From Paenibacillus sp. JDR-2 (GTDB lineage: Bacteria > Bacillota > Bacilli > Paenibacillales > Paenibacillaceae): 64,000 bases of DNA. Position numbers and translations under genes: made by a program. The notes under the pieces were generated by a model. The model saw only the letters and a list, made by a program, of their open reading frames with translations, had not been told where the DNA came from and made no database searches. Location: positions 6,207,501 to 6,271,500 of the forward strand of contig NC_012914.1 in assembly GCF_000023585.1 (NCBI RefSeq), written 5' to 3'. Positions 55,774-63,802 of this stretch are shown here, in pieces. Within the stretch, counting starts at the first letter, position 1. Each line of letters opens with the position of its first letter.

Positions 55774-57389
55774 GGTGCAACAACCTCCTTCTCGGTACGC
55801 GCTTCTTCATTGACGGCTTCCGGTTTCACCCACACTTGATCCAATCCGCCGCTGATAAGCCGGTAATGCTGGCCGGCATCCTGCGTTGGGAAGTCTTCGC
55901 GCTTGTGCATGCCGCGGGTCTCCGTCCGGGCAAGCGCGGAATTGTACATCCATCTTGCGGTTGCGGTCATCGCTTGCGCTTCGCGTGCCTTCACCCCGCC
56001 TGCCGAACGCTCCACCGCCTGATTCCGCTGCTCCTTCCACAGTCCGTCAAGCCGCTGCAGCGAACCCTTCAGCCCTTGCTCGGTTCGGAACAAGTTGCGG
56101 TCGTACGGCGCTACCTCCTCCTGCACGGCACGGACAATCTCCTCCGTCTTGGAAGAAGACGCTGCAGCCGAACTCGTAATAACGGAAGTGGAAGCACTTT
56201 GCAGCTTGCGGCCCGCCGCATGCTCGCCAAGCTTTTTCGCATACGCGGCCGCGCCTTCTCCGGCAAAAGAACCGGAGGACATCGCCCATGCCGCGTTATG
56301 ACTGCCGCCGCCGGTAAAACCGCCGCAGATCAGCTCGCGTGTTGCCGCATCGCCAGCCGCATAGAGGCCAGGCACCGAAGTGGCGCAGGTCTCGTCGGTA
56401 ATGCGGATACCGCCTGTTCCGCGGACGGTGCCTTCCAGCCTCAGCGTTACCGGGAATAAATCGCTGAACGGATCAATTCCGCGGCGGTCGAACGGCAGGA
56501 AGAAGTTCGTCTGGTTCACCCGCAGCAGCGGCTTGATCTCTTCCGGAGCAAGATCCAGCTTTGCGTACACCTGGCGGCCTTCCAGCAGCTTGCGGGCAAT
56601 AATGGAGCGTCCGCGCTTCGAGCCTGCTCCCTCTACCGGCGTTCCGTCCTCATAATAGAAGGAAGCGTAGGAGTAGTAGGCGGTTTTCGTAACCGAAGAA
56701 AAAGTCGGACTAATCGCATACGCGTTCGAGAATTCCATGCCCGACAGCTGAGCGCCAGTCTCCGCCGCAAGCAAGTAACCGTCACCGGTCAGCACGTTGC
56801 AGCCAAGCGCCTTGCTTAAGAAGGCGCAGCCGCCGGTTGCGATCACAACGGCTCCGGCATGCACCGTCCAGGCATCGCCGGTTTGCGTTTGCACGCCGGA
56901 TGCGCCTCCAACGCCGTGTTCGTCCACAAGCAGCTCGAGGGCGGGACTATGATCCAAAATTTTGACTCCCGCCTTCTTCACCAGCTTGCGCATCAGGCGC
57001 ATATATTCGGGACCTTGAAGTCCCCGCTTGTGAAGCTCGCCGTCATCATCCTTCGGAAAAGGATATCCGGCATGGCCAAGCCGGTTCATATTCTCGTACG
57101 TCCGGTCAAGCACCCGGTCCATCCAGCGGTGCTCGGCAAGCCGGCCGCCCATTTCGTAACGGCTGGCCTTTGCTTCCTCGCGCAGCCGATCCTCCGGCTT
57201 CACATACCAGACGCCGGTGCCCGAAGGTGCCGTCGCTCCGCTTGAGCCGCAATATCCTTTGTCTGCCAGAATAACCTTGGCGCCTTGCGAAGCCGCCGTG
57301 ATGGCCGCCCACGTCCCCGCGGGCCCGCCTCCGATAACAAGAACATCCGCTTGCAATTGAATTGCACCGTTTGGCATGAATATCGACAT
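55770..57389 (-). CDS. FAD-dependent oxidoreductase, AprA/fumarate-reductase fold, first copy
   Basis: A 539-residue flavoprotein with DVLVIGGGPAGTWAAITAA, GYCGSSGATAPSG and the C-terminal GLYAAGDAATRELICGG. Lacks the flavin-linking histidine of SdhA, as AprA does. Makes an overlapping pair with the 55441 ferredoxin. Resembles adenylylsulfate reductase alpha subunits in partner type and in lacking covalent FAD, but this is not proof of that activity. GAGGGGG precedes ATG 57389. Confidence 0.88.
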   Translation of the reverse strand: MSIFMPNGAIQLQADVLVIGGGPAGTWAAITAASQGAKVILADKGYCGSSGATAPSGTGVWYVKPEDRLREEAKASRYEMGGRLAEHRWMDRVLDRTYENMNRLGHAGYPFPKDDDGELHKRGLQGPEYMRLMRKLVKKAGVKILDHSPALELLVDEHGVGGASGVQTQTGDAWTVHAGAVVIATGGCAFLSKALGCNVLTGDGYLLAAETGAQLSGMEFSNAYAISPTFSSVTKTAYYSYASFYYEDGTPVEGAGSKRGRSIIARKLLEGRQVYAKLDLAPEEIKPLLRVNQTNFFLPFDRRGIDPFSDLFPVTLRLEGTVRGTGGIRITDETCATSVPGLYAAGDAATRELICGGFTGGGSHNAAWAMSSGSFAGEGAAAYAKKLGEHAAGRKLQSASTSVITSSAAASSSKTEEIVRAVQEEVAPYDRNLFRTEQGLKGSLQRLDGLWKEQRNQAVERSAGGVKAREAQAMTATARWMYNSALARTETRGMHKREDFPTQDAGQHYRLISGGLDQVWVKPEAVNEEARTEKEVVAP

Positions 57390-57486
57390 TTCGTTTTTCC
57401 CCCTCGAATAATTAATTGAATATTTCGACTATTGTCGAGTAAAACAGCCGCTCCGGCGAGAACAGCTCGGGAATGCCGTTCAAGCA

Positions 57487-58377
57487 TTAGCCCTTATAGC
57501 TGTCGCGCCAGTTCAGCCAGCGAATCTCAACGCTCTTCATGATGGAATCAATCAGCTTGCCGATTACCGCGAATATAATAATGCCAACGAAAATAACGGA
57601 GGTTTCCGAGTTCTGTTTGGCCTCATTGATAAGGAAGCCAATACCGGACCGGGAGCCGATCAGCTCCGCTACGACAAGCCCAATCCAGGATACCGCAAGC
57701 GAGATTCGCACACCGATCAGAATATCGGGAAGCGCAGCCGGAAGGATCAGCCGGGTCAGCCGCTTGAGCGGACTGAAGCCCAGAATGCGCGATACTTCAA
57801 ACAGCTTATTGTCCACATTGCGGATGCCTAGGAACGTGTTGATATAAAGGGGGAAAAACGAGCCGGATACGATAATGGCGATTTTGGACGTTTCCCCGAA
57901 ACCAAACCACAGGATAATAAGCGGAGCAATGGCGAGATGCGGGACAAGCCGTAACACTTGGAGGCTTGGATCAAGCAGGTATTGAGCTTTCCGGAACAGC
58001 CCTGTCAGTAATCCGAACAGAAGTCCCGCCGCCCCTCCGATCAGAAAACCCAGACCGGCCCGCCCCATGCTGACGAGCAGATGATGAAGGAGATTTTCCG
58101 AGGTGGCCAGCGTCCCGAATGCTTGAAGAATCGAGGCCGGCGACGGCATAAACATAGGCGAGATATACCCGGCCGAAGCGGCGATCTGCCACAATACAAG
58201 AAGCACGGCCGGAATAGCCGCCCCTATGGCAATGTCTTTCAGGATGGCTGCCGCAAGCTTGGTTGACCAACGCCGCTTACGCTTTGCAGTTCCTTTTCCC
58301 GCGGCCCTCTCCCCTCCGGCTAACCCCGCTTCCGGTGCCGCTTGAGGAGATACAACCGCTTCGAGTGAATTGCTCAT
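57487..58377 (-). CDS. SsuC/TauC-like ABC permease, second copy
   Basis: A 296-residue permease with about six helices. The EAA-like loop reads RLILPAALPDILIGVRISLA, and LIGSRSGIGFLINEAKQ is typical for sulfonate/nitrate permeases. It has a longer basic N-terminal leader (KGTAKRKRRWSTK) than its paralogue. It lies 18 bases after the first permease gene. The two could form a heterodimer; most family members are homodimers. Confidence 0.9.
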   Translation of the reverse strand: MSNSLEAVVSPQAAPEAGLAGGERAAGKGTAKRKRRWSTKLAAAILKDIAIGAAIPAVLLVLWQIAASAGYISPMFMPSPASILQAFGTLATSENLLHHLLVSMGRAGLGFLIGGAAGLLFGLLTGLFRKAQYLLDPSLQVLRLVPHLAIAPLIILWFGFGETSKIAIIVSGSFFPLYINTFLGIRNVDNKLFEVSRILGFSPLKRLTRLILPAALPDILIGVRISLAVSWIGLVVAELIGSRSGIGFLINEAKQNSETSVIFVGIIIFAVIGKLIDSIMKSVEIRWLNWRDSYKG

Positions 58378-58395
58378 GATTTCCTTGCCTCCCTT

Positions 58396-59193
58396 CTAGC
58401 CGTTGTAACGGTCCTTCCATCTGAGCAGCCGGCGCTCGATCAAGGCGAGCAGCGTGTCTGTGAACAGCCCAAGAACGGCGAAGATAAAGATTCCTACGAA
58501 GACCACCGGCGTATCCGCAAACTGCCTGGCATCCGACATCATGTAACCGATCCCGGAGGTTGAGGCAATCAGCTCCGCAACAACCAGGCCAAGCCAGGAT
58601 AACCCGATCGACAAGCGTGCTCCCAGAATAATATTCGGCAGAGCCGCCGGCAGGATCAGCCTTGTGATCTGCTTCAAGCGGCTAAAGCCCAGCACTCTGG
58701 CTACTTCGAACAGCTTGTTGTCCACATTGCGGATTCCGAGGAACGTATTGATGTACAGCGGGAAAAAGGCGCTTTTGGCAATCAGCAGCACTTTCGATTC
58801 CTCGCCGATGCCGAACCATAAAATAAACAATGGCACAACGGCAAGGCTTGGGATCATCCGGATCATCTGAATCGTGGGATCAAGCAGCTTTTCCGTCCGT
58901 CGGAACAAGCCAACCGCAATGCCGAACAGCAAGGCCAGCGAGCCTCCAAGCGCAAAACCCAGCAAAACCCTCGTCACGCTGATCTGGATATTCGACCATA
59001 GGTCGCCTGACGATGCCAGGGAGACTCCGGCCTCCACAATCGCATAAGGAGTCGGGAACAGCAGCTCCGATATATAGCCGTAATGCCCAAGCACCTGCCA
59101 TAAGACCAGCAGCGTTACCGGAAATACAAGAGCCAGCCCCGTTAACGTCAGCTTGCCCGGCGTTCTCCCCGCTGCCGCAGTTTGACTGCTCAT
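58396..59193 (-). CDS. SsuC/TauC-like ABC permease, first copy, first operon gene
   Basis: A 265-residue permease with about six helices; RLILPAALPNIILGARLSIG is the EAA-like loop. Clearly paralogous to the next gene: FPLYINTFLGIRNVDNKLFE occurs in both. ATG 59193 has GGTGAT at 5 bases; an in-frame GTG at 59205 behind GGGGAA is an alternative. No ATP-binding gene occurs in the operon, so the importer must use an ATPase from elsewhere. Confidence 0.88.
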   Translation of the reverse strand: MSSQTAAAGRTPGKLTLTGLALVFPVTLLVLWQVLGHYGYISELLFPTPYAIVEAGVSLASSGDLWSNIQISVTRVLLGFALGGSLALLFGIAVGLFRRTEKLLDPTIQMIRMIPSLAVVPLFILWFGIGEESKVLLIAKSAFFPLYINTFLGIRNVDNKLFEVARVLGFSRLKQITRLILPAALPNIILGARLSIGLSWLGLVVAELIASTSGIGYMMSDARQFADTPVVFVGIFIFAVLGLFTDTLLALIERRLLRWKDRYNG

Positions 59194-59216
59194 CGTTATC
59201 ACCACTTTCCCCTAAA

Positions 59217-59257
59217 ATAAAAAAGAGGCATCCTCATATAAAATAAGAGAATGCCTC
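59217..59257 (-). terminator. Leader terminator / attenuator before the sulfonate-type operon
   Basis: GAGGCAT-C-CTC / GAG-A-ATGCCTC hairpin, six T on the reverse strand, ending just 24 bases before the first start codon and about 60 bases after the predicted transcription start. A terminator placed inside a leader suggests attenuation. No T-box or SAM-riboswitch signature was found before it, though a small hairpin CCGTT-CT-AACGG precedes it. Confidence 0.6.
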
Positions 59258-59288
59258 CGTTAGAACGGTGGACGTTTTTATTAAATTC

Positions 59289-59308
59289 GTTAATTCCCAT
59301 TGATTAAC
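59289..59308. promoter_or_regulatory. Dyad over the start site of the sulfonate-type operon (CymR-like half-site)
   Basis: Reverse strand GTTAATC-AATGG-GAATTAAC. It contains GGAATT, the conserved core of CymR sites in sulfur-regulated Bacillota operons, and lies at about +3 to +22. The left half fits CymR poorly, so the binding protein is uncertain. Confidence 0.45.
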
Positions 59309-59317
59309 TGTGGTATA

Positions 59318-59346
59318 AGAGTAGCATGGGGATTTTACAGTGTCAA
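59318..59346 (-). promoter_or_regulatory. Promoter of the sulfonate-type operon
   Basis: Reverse strand -35 TTGACA (59346-59341), 17-base spacer, -10 TACTCT (59323-59318). Good -35, moderate -10. Confidence 0.6.
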
Positions 59347-59372
59347 TACATCACGGAAAATTCCTTAAAACG

Positions 59373-59402
59373 CAAGGTGAAACGGCTTCGCCGTCCTTAG
59401 GC
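59373..59402. repeat. 30-base intergenic repeat, copy 2
   Basis: Exact copy of 43357-43386, including the ACGGC-TTC-GCCGT mini-hairpin. Lies between the sulfonate operon promoter and the terminator of the DHA2 pump gene. Confidence 0.8.
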
Positions 59403-59431
59403 GGGAGAGCGAGTTTCACTTCGGAGAATTC

Positions 59432-59470
59432 AAAAAAAAGCATCACGGCCTTAATGGCCATGATGCTTTT
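59432..59470 (-). terminator. Terminator of DHA2 pump gene
   Basis: AAGCATCA-C-GGCC / GGCC-A-TGATGC hairpin with eight T on the reverse strand. Confidence 0.9.
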
Positions 59471-59473
59471 TCA

Positions 59474-60925
59474 TTAAGCTGCAGCTGCAGCGTTTTTGGA
59501 GCGTTTCGCTTGTTTGCGGATGATAAGAGTGAACGGAATCGCGATAACCGCGATGTAAGTCGCAATCGTAAAGACGTCATTGACGCTAAGCGTAAAGGCA
59601 AACAGCGGAATGATTTTGGCGTTTTCCGTACCGGCTTGGGTCAGATCCGACACATGCGTAATGGTATGGGAAGCCAGCAGCGAGGTGAACAAGGCGATTG
59701 CAAAGGAGCCGCCTACGTTACGCACCCAGTTGGTTACCGAGGATGCATGCCCTACCATTTGCGGCGGAATTTCTTCCATGCCGGCCGTGCTTGTTGCCGC
59801 AGCGGCAAACGATACGCCAAGGTTACGGACCGCCATCCAGAAAATCACGTAAAAATGCGAGCTGTCCGTATGGAGATGAGTCATCTCGTAGCTGCCGAAA
59901 ATAATAAGCACCAGTCCGCCGATCGTCATCCATTTCGCGCCAACGCGCGGATACAGCTTGCCGGCGATCGGCATAGCCAGCGCCATGACAAGAGACGAAG
60001 GAAGCAGAATAAGCCCCGTGTCCATCGGCGTAATTTGCTGCACGTTTTGCAGGAATAACGGAACAAGCAAGGTGCCCGAATACAAGCTGATCGTAATAAT
60101 CGTGTTGGCTACCAGCGTAATCGAGAAGCGGTAGTTGCCGAATACTCTCAGGTTAAGCAATGGATTCTGCGTTCTAAGCTCATGCCAGATAAAGAGCACC
60201 AGCATAACCGCTCCCAGACCAAACAGGCCTAGCACTTTCGCGGAATCCCAGCCCCATTGCCGCCCTTCGCTCAGGGCAAGCAGCAGCGCTACGCTGCTGA
60301 GCACAACGGTAGTAAGGCCAAGCTTATCCAGAACCTTAGCCGTTCCGATTCTAACATCCGGAATCATCGCGATAATAAACAGGATCGCCACGATGCCGAT
60401 AGGCACGTTCATAAAGAAAATCCAGCGCCAGTCGAACTGCTGAATGAGCCAGCCGCTGAGCGTAGGGCCAAATGCCGGCGCAAGCATGCCGGACAAACCC
60501 CAGATGCTAACGGCAAACGGCTGTTTTTCCTTCGGAATGATCTGAAAAATAATGGTCATGGTCGCAGGCATGACAAGCCCCGTAAAGATGCCCTGGATAA
60601 TCCGGAAAGCAATCAGCGAACCGGCATTCCAAGAAAAGCCGCACAATAAGGAGAAAATAACAAACCCGATCATGGCATATAGATAGACGTTCTTGTAGCC
60701 GAATTTTTCCCCCAAATAACCCGACAACGGCGCGATCGTCCCCAAGGAAAGCATAAAGCCCGTTAAGGTCCACTGCACCGTGCTCAGGTCCGAGTGGAAA
60801 TCCTGCATAAAGATCGTAAGCGCGACATTAATGGTGCTGATCCCGAGAATGCTCAGGAAGGCGCCAAAAAATATGGCAATCATAATCGGCCAGAACCGGA
60901 CATTCTGGCTGGATGATGTATTCAT
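59474..60925 (-). CDS. DHA2-family MFS drug exporter (EmrB/QacA type, 14 helices)
   Basis: A 483-residue exporter with about 14 hydrophobic segments. LSGYLGEKFGYKNVYLYAMI is the helix 2-3 motif, and GPTLSGWLIQQFDWRWIFFM is the DHA2 motif C region. GGAGAAG precedes the ATG. It is divergent from a TetR gene with a palindrome between them, the usual arrangement for a drug-induced pump. Confidence 0.92.
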   Translation of the reverse strand: MNTSSSQNVRFWPIMIAIFFGAFLSILGISTINVALTIFMQDFHSDLSTVQWTLTGFMLSLGTIAPLSGYLGEKFGYKNVYLYAMIGFVIFSLLCGFSWNAGSLIAFRIIQGIFTGLVMPATMTIIFQIIPKEKQPFAVSIWGLSGMLAPAFGPTLSGWLIQQFDWRWIFFMNVPIGIVAILFIIAMIPDVRIGTAKVLDKLGLTTVVLSSVALLLALSEGRQWGWDSAKVLGLFGLGAVMLVLFIWHELRTQNPLLNLRVFGNYRFSITLVANTIITISLYSGTLLVPLFLQNVQQITPMDTGLILLPSSLVMALAMPIAGKLYPRVGAKWMTIGGLVLIIFGSYEMTHLHTDSSHFYVIFWMAVRNLGVSFAAAATSTAGMEEIPPQMVGHASSVTNWVRNVGGSFAIALFTSLLASHTITHVSDLTQAGTENAKIIPLFAFTLSVNDVFTIATYIAVIAIPFTLIIRKQAKRSKNAAAAA

Positions 60926-61000
60926 TTGTTCCTCTTCTCCTATCTCTTATGGCCGGATGGCCTACTGTAGAAATGATCATACTGCAAAAAGTAGCCAAAG

Positions 61001-61027
61001 TAAACTCATTTACATAAAATTAGTTTA
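61001..61027. promoter_or_regulatory. TetR operator candidate between pump and regulator
   Basis: TAAACT-C-ATTT, 5 bases, AAAT-T-AGTTTA: 11-base arms with one mismatch in the 178-base divergent gap, 75 bases from the pump start and 76 from the TetR start. Confidence 0.6.
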
Positions 61028-61103
61028 GTTTGACTATTTGGTTCATTTCATTATCCGGCATAATCGTGTATACTCTTACATAGGAAGAGAGGTTGGAACC
61101 TTT

Positions 61104-61790
61104 ATGGATACAACGGGTGAAACGCAAAACTGCCGATATACCGATGAAACGACTAAAAACAAATATGTCGCCAAGCTGTTGCATCCCATAAAGTCAAACG
61201 GCTTTCAGGGACTTCGCATGGATGACATCGCCAAAGCGATGGATCTGTCCAAAGCGACATTATATAAATACTTTCCTTCCCGCGACGAGATCATTGAGCG
61301 GCTGACAGCCCTTTATATCAAATATGTAGTTTGCGATGAAGCAAAGCTGATGGAAGGAAGCCCCGAGGCTTATATCAAGGGCTTCCAGTCCACCTTCTCG
61401 CAGACGCTTATTATTGCGAACTACGGTACGGAGCCCTTTTTCCAGGATTTGCGCGAAATCTATCCGCAGTTGCTGGCCTCGATCGAAGTATCGATCAGTG
61501 ACCGCAACGGCCGGCTGCGGGCGTTCTACGAGCGGGGAATGGCCGAAGGGTATATGAACGATTTGAATGCGATGCTTATTATCCTGCAAGACGAGCTCAT
61601 GTTCCAGAAGCTGCTCGATCCGCATTATTTGATGAGACACAACCTCACGCTTCGGGGCGCCATCTGGGACTACTACCAGATCAAGAAGCAGCAGCTGTTC
61701 AAGCCTGGCGTGCTCGCCCAGATTAACGATGAAGCGATGTCGGAAAAGGTGGATTCCCTGGTTCGGAAAATCACGTACGGCGTATCTTAA
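61104..61790 (+). CDS. TetR/AcrR-family repressor of DHA2 pump
   Basis: A 228-residue regulator. The helix-turn-helix reads GLRMDDIAKAMDLSKATLYK, followed by YFPSRDEIIERL; the ligand-binding C-domain is all helical. ATG 61104 has GAGAGG about 12 bases upstream; an earlier in-frame ATG at 61038 is less likely because it lies close to the operator and adds residues absent in the family. Likely represses the divergent pump and itself. Confidence 0.88.
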   Translation: MDTTGETQNCRYTDETTKNKYVAKLLHPIKSNGFQGLRMDDIAKAMDLSKATLYKYFPSRDEIIERLTALYIKYVVCDEAKLMEGSPEAYIKGFQSTFSQTLIIANYGTEPFFQDLREIYPQLLASIEVSISDRNGRLRAFYERGMAEGYMNDLNAMLIILQDELMFQKLLDPHYLMRHNLTLRGAIWDYYQIKKQQLFKPGVLAQINDEAMSEKVDSLVRKITYGVS

Positions 61791-61802
61791 TCAGAAAAGA
61801 AT

Positions 61803-61842
61803 AAAGGCAGCTAACGGGTTCGTCACCCGGCAGCTGCCTTTT
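61803..61842. terminator. Bidirectional terminator between TetR and sdpI
   Basis: AAAGGCAGCT / AGCTGCCTTTT arms with an inner CGGG/CCCG; A and T runs on both sides. Confidence 0.85.
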
Positions 61843-61855
61843 CGTTTGCCCTTAT

Positions 61856-62536
61856 TTACGATTTCTTTTTCGCACCCGCATACAAGAGATACGAGTACAG
61901 ATACGGGATAACGACGCTTAGTACCATACTTGCGATTAGAACCGCAATCAGCCACTTGGCTGATAACAGGCATGCTCCCAATAGCATCAGAATCCCCGCA
62001 ACTACCCATAATCTTCCGCCCAGCCGATGCGTGCTGCGCCAGTTATTCTCATCCGTGATCGTCCACGGCGTCCGGATCCCCATAAAGAAATTGCTGCGAA
62101 GCTGTCCCATCCGGTTGCCAATGATCATCCACATAATGCCGAGGCCGCCAAACACGATATTGACAAACGGCAGATCGTAATCGAGATTTTGCAGAATCAT
62201 CAGCACAAACACCCCGTGGATAAACAAGCTGATCGTCCACCGCATCAACGTGTAATACTCGCTGAACCGGGCATAGTTCTGACGGCGCGGATCGACATTT
62301 CGGACGACCGATAGAAAGACGGGCAGCGCGATTCCGATACCCGCGTACAAGAGCCACATGCCCGATTTGGCCATTGTGCCGTCCTGCTCGCCTTTGACAT
62401 TGTAGTGGCTTCCAACGACATCCGGAAGACGATGGTTAAACACGAGAATTACGATTCCAAAAATAACCGCATTAACGATGAGCAAAATCCAGTCTTGCCT
62501 GCCCCAACGTGTGGTCTGATTCGTTGTTTCGTTCAT
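61856..62536 (-). CDS. sdpI: SdpI-family immunity/membrane protein
   Basis: A 226-residue membrane protein with about six helices. The N-terminal DUF1648 part has HRLPDVVGSHYNVKGEQDGT; the SdpI part has FFMGIRTPWTITDENNWRST. In Bacillus subtilis SdpI gives immunity to the SDP cannibalism toxin and relays its presence to SdpR. It lies 8 bases after the sdpR-like gene. No sdpABC toxin genes are present here, so it could protect against toxins made by others. Confidence 0.87.
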   Translation of the reverse strand: MNETTNQTTRWGRQDWILLIVNAVIFGIVILVFNHRLPDVVGSHYNVKGEQDGTMAKSGMWLLYAGIGIALPVFLSVVRNVDPRRQNYARFSEYYTLMRWTISLFIHGVFVLMILQNLDYDLPFVNIVFGGLGIMWMIIGNRMGQLRSNFFMGIRTPWTITDENNWRSTHRLGGRLWVVAGILMLLGACLLSAKWLIAVLIASMVLSVVIPYLYSYLLYAGAKKKS

Positions 62537-62544
62537 CTTGACGT

Positions 62545-62811
62545 TCAGTCCCCTTTCGTTCCGAGTATGCCGAGGAACCAGCCCATTGCTTCCTGCACAA
62601 CGGTCATGTTCAGTGAGTACACCCGGTTTTGTCCCTGTCGTTCTTCAGTCACTAGCTTGGCTTGCTTCAGCAAATTCAAATGATGGGAAATGCTTGGCTT
62701 GGAAATATTAAAATGGTCGGCGATTTGTCCGGCGGACAGATCCTGTTCCCTCAGCATTTGAAGGATCTGCCGTCTTGTCGGATCCGACAACGCCTTAAAA
62801 GCATCATTCAA
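62545..62811 (-). CDS. sdpR: ArsR-family repressor (SdpR-like)
   Basis: An 88-residue winged-helix repressor beginning MNDAFKALSDPTRRQILQML, with SAGQIADHFNISKPSISHHL as the recognition helix. It has no cysteine metal site (no ELCVCDL), fitting SdpR rather than metal sensors. The start is TTG at 62811, with GGAGTGA 8 bases upstream. A 15-bp-arm palindrome lies 27 bases upstream, so autorepression is likely. Confidence 0.88.
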   Translation of the reverse strand: MNDAFKALSDPTRRQILQMLREQDLSAGQIADHFNISKPSISHHLNLLKQAKLVTEERQGQNRVYSLNMTVVQEAMGWFLGILGTKGD

Positions 62812-62837
62812 GATTGACTCACTCCTTCCGAAGCAAC

Positions 62838-62873
62838 TATTCGATATTTAGATAATATTCTAAATATCGAATA
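62838..62873. promoter_or_regulatory. Palindromic operator of sdpRI, 15-base arms
   Basis: TATTCGATATTTAGA, 6 bases TAATAT, then the exact complement TCTAAATATCGAATA. It lies directly upstream of the sdpR start. Such long AT-rich dyads are typical of ArsR-family operators. Confidence 0.8.
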
Positions 62874-62931
62874 AAAGCAAGCATGCATACGCCTTTTTTC
62901 AAGAAAATCTGCATGAAATCAATCGAAAACG

Positions 62932-62962
62932 AAAAAACAGCCTGCCGCAGCGGCAGGCTGTT
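62932..62962 (-). terminator. Terminator of the 62976 TetR gene
   Basis: ACAGCCTGCCGC / GCGGCAGGCTGT perfect arms with one loop base and six T on the reverse strand. Confidence 0.9.
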
Positions 62963-62975
62963 TACTATCCCCTAT

Positions 62976-63668
62976 TTAACGCGCCGTCTCCTGTTCTTTA
63001 ATCACCTGCTCGATTCCCGACAGAATCAGCTTCAAGCCGAACTCAAACGCTCCATCAGTCCCCATCAGCTCGAACAGCCCGTTCTTGAACATCCTCCGGA
63101 ACAGTCCCGCATCCGTCTCGCTCATCGAGTCGAGAAGATCCATCATCTCCCCGCTTGGCATCTCTCCCTGCTCCATAAGAATAGCGGTGACATTGCGCTG
63201 ATGCTCGTAATCATCCAGAACGAAGTAGAAAACATAGTTCATAACCGTAAGAATAGCTTGTAGTTTCTGCTCTTGGTCAAGCGGCGTCGATTCCACGCAT
63301 AGCAGCATACGGTTGGTGAACCGGATGATGTCCGGTTCGTGGGGAAGCGTCATCATCATAAGCTGCGTAGAACAAGGGTATCTTCGGAGCACAATGCGTA
63401 CCGTTACCGCAAGCCCCGCGAGCTGCCCCTTCCAGTCACCGTCAGAGTGAAATTCCTCCAATATAATCTTCGATACCTGGTTGGCCAGTCGCTGATAAAG
63501 ATTCTGCTTGCTCTTGAAATACCAGTATAGAGAAGGAGCCTGAATACCTAGCCGGTCGGCTAGTCGTCTCATGCTGAACTTCTCCATGCCCTCTTCCCCA
63601 AGAAGCTCCCACGAGGCTTCCAAAATCTTATCCTCCGAAATCTGAGGCTGCTTCTGCTTCTTATTCAT
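62976..63668 (-). CDS. TetR-family repressor divergent from MATE pump
   Basis: A 230-residue TetR protein. Helix-turn-helix: FSMRRLADRLGIQAPSLYWY, then FKSKQNLYQRLA; a TetR_C-like helical ligand domain follows. The WYFKSK form is close to tetracycline-type repressors. The divergent region to the MATE gene has three TCTAACA-type sites that it likely binds. Confidence 0.88.
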   Translation of the reverse strand: MNKKQKQPQISEDKILEASWELLGEEGMEKFSMRRLADRLGIQAPSLYWYFKSKQNLYQRLANQVSKIILEEFHSDGDWKGQLAGLAVTVRIVLRRYPCSTQLMMMTLPHEPDIIRFTNRMLLCVESTPLDQEQKLQAILTVMNYVFYFVLDDYEHQRNVTAILMEQGEMPSGEMMDLLDSMSETDAGLFRRMFKNGLFELMGTDGAFEFGLKLILSGIEQVIKEQETAR

Positions 63669-63685
63669 TCGTATCCGCCCTTTTA

Positions 63686-63768
63686 TCTAACAGTGTAAGT
63701 TTGTTCTTTACAGGTTAATAAGTTCATGATATCATCTAACACTGTAAGGTTCAATCTAACACCGTTAG
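63686..63768. promoter_or_regulatory. Three TetR-type operator sites
   Basis: TCTAACAGTGTAAG (63686-63699), TCTAACACTGTAAG (63735-63748) and TCTAACACCGTTAG (63755-63768). The last is a palindrome TCTAAC-ACC-GTTAG(A). They fill the gap between the divergent TetR and MATE genes; the last two are 20 bases apart, two helix turns. Confidence 0.75.
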
Positions 63769-63802
63769 ACAAACACAACACATATAGAAAGAAGTGATCC
63801 AG

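Noticed and set aside
59217-59346. T-box or SAM riboswitch before the sulfonate-type operon
   Set aside because: No GGGTGGNACCGCG-like T-box motif and no S-box core; the leader is only about 100 bases. Kept as an unassigned attenuator.
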